Below, in pieces: positions 13,101-24,026 of a stretch of DNA of 64,000 nt. Position numbers and translations under genes: made by a program. The number at the start of each line of letters is the position of its first letter. Position 1 is the stretch's first letter. The stretch comes from Piscicola geometra. Lineage: Eukaryota; Annelida; Clitellata; Hirudinida; Piscicolidae. Where the stretch lies: the NCBI GenBank assembly GCA_943735955.1, contig OX030961.1, positions 3,984,420 through 4,048,419 on the forward strand, in the 5' to 3' direction. The notes below the pieces were generated by a model. It was not told the origin of the DNA. It made no database searches and saw only the letters and a program-made list of their open reading frames with translations.

Positions 13101-16100
13101 TTGGTGTCGTTAAACTACAAGCCGTCGCAAGGCGTCATCTCCATAGGCATTCTCATGGCCCGAAACCTCAAAGCCAAGGACATCAATGGACAGTCGGGTA
13201 TGACATTTGGGCAAATCTGGGCATTAAACCATTAATCCGATAAAAATTTATTAAAGAATTTAACATTTTGTTGAAAATTTAACTTTTAAAATATTTTTGA
13301 AATTCATTAACGTACTTATTAACTTCTTTTACACTATATTTCCGTAGATCAGTCTGTTTAAATCTTAAATATTGAAGTAACTAATTAGAGAGGAAAACTG
13401 TTTATATTTTCTGAGTCGATCGTTTCAAACAAAAAGAATAACTTAATTGCATTACTTTTTTATTAATTAAACTTTCTAGATTTTTTTCTCATTTCTTTGG
13501 TAGTAAATTCAATTCTTTTTGTACGTGATGTTGTCATGGCCATGCTGGAAACTTGTAATTCGTTGTTCCATTTTCATATTCTTTTTATGCATCTCAAAAG
13601 AAAGACTGCACGCGCATCGTAAATTAGAAGATATTGCGCCTTAAGCAGACTTTTATCAAACTAGAGAACAAACGATATTTTTGTACATTTTATTAAACTC
13701 TACAAAGTCAAACCGAGTGTTTAGAGTTTGTGAGTACGTGATACATGACAATGTGATGTCATCACGTCACTTCAAAAACATAAATTATCCGATGGCGCTG
13801 TCGAAGTTGCAAATGTTAGTGGAAGAATCTTGTCTATGGAAGTGCTTTGGACGATGCACTGGATTGCAGGCATTACAAAGGTTTAGGACCGTGATGGAGG
13901 ATGAGGAATGCCAGTTGGCTGGTGTTTTCCAGTCAAGTTTCGCTTCTACTCTTTAGTCTTTTCACAGTTTTAGTTTTATATTAAATTTAAAAGTTAAATT
14001 TATTTTTTCCCAGTTTTAGTTTTTCAAATTGGTTCATTAGATTTATATAAAAAACTTATTTTACTGCGATATTATGATAATATAATAATATAATCGCTTT
14101 TATCATAATATTATTATCAATATTTATTCAAATAAGTTTACAACATCGGTGGGACATTAGCAATTCATTTAGGAGCTCATGTTCAAAAGGCTTTTGAATT
14201 CCATTCAAAAGATAAAATAAACTGAAAATATAAATAAAAGACAACTATTTATTTTACTTGTTGTTTAGGGAGTTTAACAATCTTTCAGTTCTTGTGATCT
14301 ATATAGTGGCTTCTGTTAAGATATCAATTAAAATATTCTTATTGTTGTGCTACAATCGCTTTTATCATTAAAAAATAATTTTCTACGAATATGAGGTGGC
14401 AAAAGGCCAGAGCACACTTTCACTCTCGACTGCTGCCATTAGTGGTCATCACAGCGAATTATTTCTCACAACACACTATTTTATTATTTTTTTATATAGC
14501 GCCCGGGCACGCAACTGACGCGCTCTTTACTTTTCCAGTGCGTCGCACCACTCCAATGTCTTAACTTGCATTTATATTCGGTTTCTTCCAGATTACTTTT
14601 CTTCTCCTTCTTATTTTCAGCTCACTTCTGTTTGACTCTGCGTCATTTAGATGCTCATCTTTGGGTCAATGAATATGCCTCATAGTTTGACTAGGAATCA
14701 TCTAGGTTTTAGATGGACTAAAAATTGATCTAGCGTTGTCGAGTTTCTTTTACTCTTGGCCTAAAAAATGCCGCGAAACGCAACGATATTATATTGGAGA
14801 GATGTAGTAATAGCGGGTTTACTAATTCGATGGAACAGAAATAATTGATAAAAAATATTTAAAATAATAATTTTCAACTTTTTAAAGAACTTATAAATTC
14901 AAGCATTTTCCAAGTGATTTTAAAAGACTTTTAATTCAACAAATAATTAACGGTTAACGATAACTTCCATTAAACTAGACGAATTAACTGATTAAATATA
15001 TAGAAAGTATCATTTTGAAATATTTTTCTTCAAATAAATATTTAATACACATTTTTGCTTTTTTTGCTCCCGAGATATTTTCGATTCATAATTTGGGAGG
15101 TGTTCCAATACTTTTCACGTTTTTTTTAAATGATATCTTGGAGCCTTTGGTGTTAAAGGTACTGTCGGTTTCAAATATGCTTGAGGCTTTAACAAAGGAT
15201 TTGAGCATTTGAACTGTATTTTTATCCTAAAAACACTTAAAGTAAAAATATAGTTTGAAACAATCCCATATTTTTAGCAAGTGGGCTTGAAAGCACAATA
15301 AAAAGCTTAAAAACGTATTTCAAGTCATTAGAGCCCCATCAAAAAAAACCAAATGAGTTTTTTGAGCATAAAACCTCACTCAAAACACATTTTCTTACAG
15401 ATCCATACGTTAAGGTCTGGTTGATGTATGATGGAAAGAAGGTGGAGAAAAGAAAAACCGGTGTAAAGGTTTCTTTTATTATCATTTTTATTCTTCAAAC
15501 TCTTTAATTTTATAAAAAATTATTGTTTTGTTTTATTGAAAGTCCTTAAAATTTAATTTGATTTGCCTTGTCTTAACGAAAATCGCTTCTTGGCTCGTTT
15601 GATAAGGTATACAGCTTTCGCGCTGCATATTGCGGTGAGCTCAACCCATAGATATAGTAACTATACTACTTGTTGTTTGTAGGATATCTATGGCTCAACC
15701 ACTATATTATAGACGCGCATCTTTTTCAAAATATTATAACATGAAAAATTAAAAATGTATCTATTTTTTGAGAACATGAAATTGGAAAATGCTATTAAGA
15801 ATTTTCATGAAAGAGGTAATCATCTTGGTTGCTGTGCCTCCAATCTTATGAATGATTTTTTTTGCCGTTTTTTTATGAACAAAAACGCCAGATAGCTAAT
15901 TGAAAGTTTGAAATTTTGTTTAAAATTACAATTTTAGTTAAAACGTAATTAAATTAATTTATTATTTTTTTAGTGGTATTTTGAAAGCTGAAAGCGTCAG
16001 AAAGTTCATTAAAAAAAACTTAAATTTAAATTTATCTTGAATTTTGATGTTATAATTTGTTCAATGTGTCTTATATCAATTAAATTTTATTGAGAAAAAA

Positions 16101-18255
16101 AAACAAAAAAAGCATCAAAGATAGTTTAACGCTTTCATTTTTACTATTGGGGGTTGAACGCAACGCAAAAGAACGAACGAAAAAAGTCTGGTTTAAAAAG
16201 AACCATCCGTTTTTAATATCTTCACTGAACAAAACAACACTCATCTAAATTGATTTTGCATTAGAATGATTGCTTGTCAAAGCGCTGTCTTGATCCCTTC
16301 TGTATTTATAACATTATTAATCGTCATGGAAAAGTTATAACATTATTTTCATTGAAAAGTATTTTCCTTCAGTAGGTTTTTTTAACTTTTCAATTAAATA
16401 ATGTTAAAAATATATTTAAATTTAATTTTATTGGAAAAAACTTTCAATACTAAAAGGAAAAATGTCTGAATCCTGTCTTCCAAGAAGAGTTTTCGTTTCT
16501 GGTGCCGTATGACAAAATCCGACACACATCGCTCTTTATTTCAGTAATGGACTACGACCGCATGGGCCGCAACGAACTCATAGGTTTGTAGCATTTTTAG
16601 CAATTAAATGAAAAAGAAAGAATATTCAATTAATTGATAATCATTGTTTTGATGAGTATTCAATGCAAAAGTTTATCATATTTCAAAGATTATACTCATA
16701 TTTAATAAAACTGAAGTTGCAATAGATAGATAATTTATAAAGTTTGTACAATACGATACGAAGAGTAATCTGTGATTTTTTCTGAAAAGAGAGAATTTCC
16801 TAACAACTTAATTGATTAACACTTGATTGGAAGGGGAAATCATCAAATAGCTTCAAAATTTCTTTATAAAATGGTGTTTTGGTTTCTTAAATCATAATTT
16901 TTAACAAGATTAGCTGCATGTAATTATCTGAAAGATCGTAATGGAATTTTTATAGAAAACAATTTAGTATTAATTAGGGACTTAAATTAATAAACGCGGC
17001 AAGAATACAAAATTGGTTCATCGAAAAAGAAAATCTTATTAAGACTGCTTCTGAATTTTAGATCTATTCTTTGTTGGATAATTTTAGGGCGTAAACTAAA
17101 AAAAATTAGAAAAACAAACGATTAATATTAAAAAATGTTCCACAGCTTGCTGTTAAAAAAAACTTGCTGTGGAAAGTTTGAGGGATAAATGAAGGTTAAA
17201 TACTTTTAAGAAATAGGACCATAGTTTTTGCAACTTCTCCCATGCCAATTTTCTTGCTTAGTATGATTTTACGTTTCCAAATCATGCCCTTATTACAGAT
17301 CTACTGCGTCTGTATTAAAAGTTTTTCTAAATTCCCCAATAAGCCAGTATTTTTATACAAATTTATTTTTTTAAATTTATTTTTCTCTTTATAATGACAA
17401 AATTCACACTCAACACTTTAATAATTCATGTTTGAGACAACGTCGCAATAGGCTGAAACAAAAAAACTCTTTCATTGTTATGTTGAGCAGTGTTCAAAGC
17501 TGCTTTGCATAAGTTATCTACGTCTTTGGCCATCTGGAGTTTGCATTCCTTTATAGAAATCAAGATTCTCAAATAAAATATTTTTATTTTCACAATTCTG
17601 AATATTTCATCGTTTTCTTTTAGTGTTATAGTCTATAGCCTTATAACATTATTAAAGTAAAAAAATATTATAAAAAGTGCTAAATAAAGAAAGTATTTTG
17701 CCAGCGTTTATAATAAAGTAGCTCGTGGAAGCGTCTCTGGGACATTGGAAGTCAATACATTTGACTCACAACATGCACTTGTGTATGACAAATTGAAAGA
17801 TGAGAGTTAAAAAACCGTGTTAGAAAAAAGTTTACTCTCGAAGTTTGTGAGCTTCATACGAGCAAAGCTCTCTCAAATAATTTATCCTCAACTCAAAGAA
17901 TATTTAAAAAAATCAATAATACATTTTGAAAACTAAATAATAATTTAATTTAATTTGTTTTTCCGTAAAAAAAATCATTAAAAGTTTTTATTTGTTACCT
18001 AAAGACAGTTTCTGAACAAGTTTTAAACCATCGAATTCCTTGCCACTCACCGCTACTCTCCTATTCCTTCCAAAACACGCACACCAGCATTGCATGCAAG
18101 CCAATCAAGCATCCAATAAATTTATATTTATTTATACAGGTCAGATCCTGCTGGGGAGCAAGAGCGGTCCGATGGAGATTAAACACTGGAACGAAATGTT
18201 CTGCAAGAGCAAGATGGACGTCCAACGGTGGCACATGCTCAAAAACTTCTCTTGA
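7149..18255 (+). CDS. SYT7: Synaptotagmin-7-like, linker plus C2A and C2B (5' end not included)
   Basis: Calcium sensor of the synaptotagmin family, which acts in regulated exocytosis and membrane trafficking. Exons: 7149-7373, 8951-9152, 9527-9699, 13083-13197, 15401-15468, 16457-16583, 18140-18255. They join in frame to 341 codons plus stop. The first exon is a Ser/Thr-rich linker ending GENLGKIQ. C2A starts with [12 protein letters not shown] and shows [12 protein letters not shown] and [13 protein letters not shown], which supply its Ca-binding aspartates. C2B shows [28 protein letters not shown] and [13 protein letters not shown], and ends with the synaptotagmin-type WHML motif. The wording of both C2 domains ([26 protein letters not shown]) is closest to Syt7 as I remember it. 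The transmembrane exon was not found; a possible extra linker exon lies at 2154-2253. The acceptor at 16456 (AAAAG) has a weak pyrimidine tract but gives perfect C2B continuity. Introns carry transposons. Confidence 0.9.
10816..12296 (-). mobile_element. Internally deleted piggyBac-family transposon, copy 1
   Basis: Both flanks are TTAA (10812-10815 and 12297-12300). The element begins CCCATTAACGCAT and ends with its inverse, as expected for piggyBac. On the minus strand, 11321-11106 encodes a transposase fragment ([26 protein letters not shown]), and the 5' part matches copy 2 at 34379-36160. Three short hairpins (TGTCCTT, loop, AAGGACA) lie at 10947-10964, 11917-11934 and 12263-12282, at positions equivalent to copy 2. 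The interior is rearranged (see the separate inverted-duplication entry). No intact transposase remains. It sits antisense in a SYT7 intron. Confidence 0.85.
11461..11715. repeat. Inverted duplication around a LINE-like tail inside piggyBac copy 1
   Basis: Minus-strand 11552-11480 and plus-strand 11645-11712 both encode the same transposase segment ([13 protein letters not shown] and [13 protein letters not shown]). Between them lies GGAGCGCTATAGAAAG followed by (TGAT)n at about 11560-11605, which resembles the 3' end of LINE family B. The two arms could fold into a long hairpin. Confidence 0.7.
14470..14560 (-). mobile_element. Short LINE 3'-end relic
   Basis: On the minus strand this reads CCCGGGCGCTATATAAA followed by an AT-rich tail. 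It resembles the GGGCGCTATACAAATT end of LINE family B. No coding remnant is attached. Confidence 0.35.
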
Positions 18256-19428
18256 TTCTCATCAAATTTTATTTTCATTTTTATATTAATGGATATTTTG
18301 TTTTTTAGACCAAAAGTAAAGGCTTTCATTTTACAAAACTTTATATTTGTGAAATTTTAGTAGATATACATTTATATACGCTTTAATATATATTTTTGTG
18401 TTATAAAGTATAACTTATTTTCACTGAAAAGTTTATTTTTCATCAATGGATACTTATGTGCTGAAGTCTAGTCAATTAAAATGTAAGACATCGTTTTAAG
18501 TTCCAGATTTAACGGCTGATTGGTAATACTAATTTAAATCTTTATTATTCGATATTTAGATTTAAAAATAATAATATTTATATTTTAAAATCTAACTATT
18601 TTCAATGGTTAAAATGTAAAATTTAAATGGTTAGCTTTTCTAATGTATAGTAAAGTTTTAGATTTAAATACTGAGACTTAGAAGGAATAAGCACATTTTA
18701 CCGTCATTTATTTTTTTAGAAAAGTTTATTAAATAGTTATTTTCACTATTTTTTATATTTTTCTATTCGGTATGTCGTCAGTATAATTTGGAGTCAACTC
18801 AAAACGAAATAATCAATAAAGTATCTAGACTTTTATATCTTGTGATTTTAGTTTTTTATATAAATAAAGCAAACGAAACATGGAAGCAAACCTGTTTGAC
18901 CTTTTTCTATTGCAGAGAATGTCAAAGCCAATAAATAATTATTATTATCAAATAAATGCATAAATCCTAGAAAACACAGTTTTTATTTTCACAAATGAAA
19001 ATAAATGATATAAAAAGAAAAAGAGAAATTAATAAAAATAATGGTATGAAAAATAAGAGAGTGAGGAAAAAAATGAACTAAAAATGAATAAAAAAGAATA
19101 ATTCTATATACAAAATATATGTACATAAAATAATAAAAACTTATAAAAATTGAGATAAAATTCCATGCCATGAAGCCATGACAAAATGACATCATTGGCA
19201 GTAGCAAAATCACAAACTTATGTTTCGTCGATGACAAACACCATGTATAAAACGCATTTTTGAGACTTCCAAGACACATTAGCAGGCATTTACGCTTTTT
19301 TATCAAATAACTGCTTTAATCGTAAAATCCAGAGGGGTTTCCCCCAATAGTATGATCAAAATTAGCGAATATCTTGGGCATTCCATAATTTCATATTTAT
19401 ATCAGTTCATTAAGTAACGATTTAATAC
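18256..19428. other. AT-rich intergenic DNA after the SYT7-like gene
   Basis: 3' flank of the SYT7-like gene. AATAAA motifs at about 18816 and 18863 could serve as polyadenylation signals, but many occur by chance at this base composition. I see no other gene. Confidence 0.4.
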
Positions 19429-19752
19429 CAGGGACGGCGATCTACTGCAAATCTTGGGGAGGGGGATCCCAACCATCATGGAGATCCTGGGTTCCAGACC
19501 CCCCTTCCCCCCACTTGAAAATAATATTTTTAAACTTCTGTTTTGATACGAATATTTAAGTAAGCAAAGAAAAGTTTTGTTTTAGACAGCTATAACTATA
19601 ACTACACATAATCATAATGTATTACTATAAAAAATATTCTCTTTTATGCCATGTTTGACGATTATGCTCGCATCAAAACAAAAGTTTCAAAATGTTTTAA
19701 TTAAAAAAAGTGGATGGTCCAAACCCCAAGACCCCCAGGATCGCCGCCCATG
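19429..19752. mobile_element. Short non-autonomous DNA transposon (hAT-like MITE)
   Basis: The ends form an imperfect terminal inverted repeat: CAGGGACGGCGATC on the left and the inverse of CATGGGCGGCGATC on the right (12 of 14 match). Further G-rich sequence continues inward on both sides. The CAGGG start and 324-bp size suit a hAT MITE. The 8-bp flanks (TTTAATAC and TGTAATAT) are only partly alike, so the target duplication is decayed or my boundary is off. Confidence 0.55.
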
Positions 19753-20048
19753 TGTAATATCATAAGTTTAGAAAAAGAAGGATATAATCTTAATATCTGA
19801 AAAAGAGATAAAATTAATTAAATAGTTAGTTTAACTAATATTAAGTATGAATTAATGTAAACATTACTAAAAATCAGAATTCAAAAACACATTTTTTACG
19901 GTCTATATTACTCCCAGCCTGACAGACGCAGGCCATGTTACAATGGTTCTGAGAACCATGGTTCTTATGCGACAGAGACGCCACTCCACACAACGTACAC
20001 ATCTCTCAATGCATACGTCGCAAACACCGCATCATATACACTAGGTAT

Positions 20049-21584
20049 TAGAGGTCGGACATGGACGATTTTTCATTCCCGGTCCCGTCCCGTTCCCGAA
20101 ATTTGTTTTCCCGTCCCGTCCCGTTCCCGATGGGACATCAGAATTTTGATTCCCGTCCCGTCCCGTTCCCGAAATTTTTTTTCCCGTCCCGACCCGTTCC
20201 CGAAAGCTTTTGGTTTTTTTTTATTCATTTTCGCTGCCGTTTTCACTGGTCCCAAACTTACTAGTCCTAACATTTCTTAAAATTTATTATTTGAAAGTCA
20301 GAGAATATTTCTTTTAATAAAATTAAAAAAACACGATTTAAATTTCAAATATTTATTGAAATGAAAGTATTGAAGTTAGTCCTTGTTTTTGAGTCATTCA
20401 ATCAAGTCTTTATTGCTTTTCACACGGGTTAAACCGTTAAGAGTTTCAGCTTTCAAATGAGATGATTTTGGGTCTGAAGTTAAACGACCACATAATGAAA
20501 AATTTCGTTCACAGGGAATATAACTTGCAGATATACTAAACAAAATTTTGGCTACTTCTTGTAGTATTTTAAAATTGCTCATTTTACTCCAATGAAATAA
20601 AACATCTTTATAATCTTCTATTTTTTTGGGACGTAATTGTGAATATTTGTACAATTCATCCTCTTCTGAATTTTCTTCTTCGTTCATTATTATTAATTAT
20701 TCAATAATGTTAGAAATATGTTTTTTGACAACATTCTTATTCTCCACAACTGCAAATATAAAATCATTCGTATAATTTGATAGTAAAATAATTTTATTAT
20801 AATTTTTACGTTATAAAAACAAACATAATAGGTCTAAATAACCATCATTTGTTTTTTTTCTCAACGGCACTGCAGCTTGGTCTGGCTGTACAAAATAGAA
20901 TTAAATTCTCTCTAATGAAAGTCTTGGTATTTATTTCTTTTCTATCCCAAACTTCTTTCCTATTATTCTTTCATACTGGGGATGCAACAGACATGCTGTA
21001 TTATGAATAAGATCAATGGCATCTTTTCTTTTGTCGAAATGATCAACTGAGCAATCATTTGGAAATTAATCATTCAAATTCAAAGTATTAATTTATAAAA
21101 TTAAAATAATATAACTGACCATTTTGATTTCATCTGAAAAGTTTTCATCATCGCCCATTTGTTCTAATCTCCCTAATCTTTGGACTCATCATAACAAATT
21201 CAAATGTAGTGTTGGAGATTTTGACATTGGCAATGGTGGCTTCGTTATACATTTCTATTGCATTTAATACTTATTTTAAGTACGGAGTATCGATGAAATA
21301 AAGATTTCCATACTTAGAAGTTTGCTGAAAATCATTGTTAAAGAATCCAATCCCAATAACTGTTATTCCCGTTTTTCCCGTTCCCGATTTAAAAGTTGAT
21401 TCCCGTTCCCGTCTTTTCCCGTTCCCGATTTGAATGTTGATTCCCGTTCCCGTTCCCGTCCCGATAACCTATTCCCGGTTCCCGACTTTTCCCGTCCCGA
21501 AATTAATTTTCATTCCCGTTCCCGCGGGAGTCCCGCGGGTACCCGCAGGTACCCGGTCAGATCGGGTACCCGGTCCGACCTCTA
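20049..21584 (-). mobile_element. Non-autonomous hAT transposon with complete ends
   Basis: Perfect 8-bp target duplications, CTAGGTAT, lie at 20041-20048 and 21585-21592. The terminal inverted repeats start TAGAGGTCGGAC. Minus-strand 20687-20394 encodes the hAT C-terminal dimerisation region (ASYIPCERNFSLCGRLTSD). The N-terminal and catalytic parts are missing, so it cannot move on its own. Both subterminal regions (20078-20205 and 21365-21565) are packed with CCCGTCCC and CCCGTTCCCG units that keep the same strand at both ends instead of being inverted. Confidence 0.9.
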
Positions 21585-21605
21585 CTAGGTATATGATAGT
21601 TTACG

Positions 21606-21685
21606 GTTGCTCGTCACGGATTCGAACATGCAACCTTTGAGTCGCAAGTCCGACGTTTACCATTTAAGCCATCCCCGCTCCCCGA
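21606..21685 (-). mobile_element. tRNA-like SINE head
   Basis: Read on the minus strand, it shows an A-box-like GATGGCTTAAATGGTAAACG and a B box (GTTCGAATCC) about 40 bases later. It begins 13 bases outside the hAT target duplication. The mismatched stems argue against a working tRNA. Confidence 0.45.
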
Positions 21686-21699
21686 AAAGAAAAGAAATA

Positions 21700-22150
21700 T
21701 TTAGGAGAAAACAGTTTGGATTTATTGATGGTCGGTCAACAATGCTAAAACTCATTAAGGTAATGGATGTTTGGACAGATATTTGGGATAAAGGGGGAGT
21801 AATAAAGACCATTTACACCGAGTTTATGGAAGCTTTTGTCAAGGTGACCCATAATAGGTCAATATAAAAATTGTGAAGCTATTGAATTGAAAGCATTTTC
21901 ACCAATAGAGTAAATCTCCGCTGTACCAAAGAGAGGGTAACGAGTGGCATTTCCTATGGTTCTGTTTTGGGATCAATGTTATTGAATGTTTTCATTAATA
22001 ATTTTAAAAATTCAATTTAGATAATCTAATTTATGCATATAATAAAGAAATGCATCGTAATATAAATGAACAAACTGAAAAGCAGGGTCATTTGAGCAAC
22101 TCAATTCCCATTGATTAACACTAATTGCCACTCTTCCAGATATATAAAAA
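21700..22150 (+). mobile_element. Non-LTR reverse transcriptase fragment
   Basis: QFGFIDGRSTMLKLIKVMD and a broken YTEFMEAFVKV correspond to the QxGFRxGRST and LDFxKAFDxV blocks of LINE reverse transcriptases. After a frame change, RVTSGISYGSVLGSMLLN corresponds to the GxPQGSVLGPLLF block, and NLIYAYN replaces the catalytic YADD-type block. Frameshifts and stops show it is dead. Confidence 0.75.
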
Positions 22151-22860
22151 AATTTAGTGCAGTTTTGCTTTTGGAGTTATTTAAGAACTAACGACTTGTT
22201 GAGACGGTCATAAACCTATGAGAATGATGAACATTGGCTTGAAGTAGATCCGTAGTGTCCCAACGTTCGTCCAAACTACAGATGACTAAGTAATGGACTC
22301 AATAAAATTAAGTATCAATCAATTACTAATGATTTGTATAACGCCTTTTCGATGCGAACAAACCTCTAAAAGTATTCGTGAAAGTATAAATTCAATCAAT
22401 AACACGATTTTCACCGCCGTGATCTCGGTTAAAAACTTGACTATTTTAAATATTTTTAATGAGATATTCGAAGATTTACAGTATTTTTTCGTATCTTGCT
22501 AAAGTTTAACTTTAATTATATGTATTTAGTTCATATAAATCAATCATTAAAATCTTTATTCAGTTGAAACTTGAGATATTTTAATTTATACATTTTAAAT
22601 GAAAAAAATAAAAACACCCATCTGGAGAAAAGAAAGATTTCTTTAAGCCTTAAAGTTTAAGGACTTGAATTTCTCGTCTGTAACGGAACCAACTGCACAA
22701 GAGACACATGAAGTAGAATGCGAAAACATCATAAATGATGCTAGAAGTATAAAAATTAGTTCAATTTTTTATTCTTTAATTAAACTTTAAATTAAATTAA
22801 GCAAAGAACTATAATAGTAGATTATTTATTATCGCTACGACCCTGTAAAAACTTTTCGTA

Positions 22861-23961
22861 ATGCTGAGCAATTTGAGGCTGGGCGTAGCGTCAAGGCAAC
22901 TTGCTAGTCTCTGCCAAAGACTGACTCAAGTCACGGTCAGTTTGCAACGTTTAAAGAGTTCAAACCATTTAAGTCAATTGCTTGAAGTTTAAACTTTAAA
23001 GATTTTACAAAAGCTCTTTTCACTTTAGCCTTTTTTTCAATTTTAAAATTGACTAAGTAACACTTTTCAAACCTATTTTCAAATATAAACTCCAGACTTT
23101 TAGAACTACAACAACTTCCACTTCTGGCAGTGATTTAACTTCTGATAGTAGTACACAAAAAGTACACGCGGGCACCTTCCGTTCCCTGGAAAACCTTCCT
23201 TTGGGAGTGCCTGCGAGACAAGCGTGGTTGGAGAGTCTCAGTACAGGTCGAGATGTTGTGGTTAATGTGGTGGTAGGGTGTTGTGGTGATGTGGTTGTAG
23301 TGTTGTGAGGTTGTGGTTAATGTGGTGGTAGGGTGTTGTGGTGATGTGGTTGTAGTGTTGTGAGGTTGTGGTTAACCGTTAATGTGGTGGTAGGGTGTTG
23401 TGGTGATGTTGTGGTGTGGTTAGGAGGCTGTTGTGTTGAGGTTGGGAATGTGTTGATGATGTAGATAAATTAAGTATTGTAGTGGTGTTGGATTGATGTT
23501 ATATTGTGGTGATGTTAATGCTGTTGATGTGGTGCTGTTGTGGTGCTGTGGTTGATGGGGTTGCATAGTGGTGCTGTGGTTGATGGAGTGGTAATGCTGA
23601 TGCTGCAGTTAGATTATGTATTGTACTGTTTTTGTAGTTAAATTAAGTACTGTGGTGGTGTTGATTCTATAGTTAAATCAAGTAGTGTAATGGTGTTTTT
23701 TTGAAAGTGATGCATGACAGATCAACAATACAGATGTCAAACGTGGCATTTTACAACTTCATCCTGACGTCTTCAACGTGTTTCCGAGACTCGACCTCTT
23801 ATGGAGTAATGTGCAATGGCAGTTGAAGTATCGCAAAATTGTACGTGTTACAGTGTTTTTTTTCTTCTTGTGTGTTTATCTTTATTTTTGTGTGTTTTAT
23901 TTGTTTTTGTATGTTTGTATTGGTTAATGTGTGTCTATGTCTGTGATGGGATCAAACAAAT

Positions 23962-24026
<65 letters not shown>

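Noticed and set aside
13681..13956. 91-aa open frame in a SYT7 intron
   Set aside because: No recognisable domain, no splice-phase fit to the SYT7 exons, and length within chance expectation.
15590..15670. tRNA-like motif
   Set aside because: It has an A-box-like start and GGTGAGCTCAACCC, but the B box is poor and no tail is shared with other SINEs.
20061..20273. Open frames with repeated RPVPFP
   Set aside because: They are translations of the CCCGTTCCCG subterminal repeats of the hAT element.
21606..21685. Possible functional tRNA gene on the minus strand
   Set aside because: The acceptor and anticodon stems do not pair well; a SINE head is more likely.
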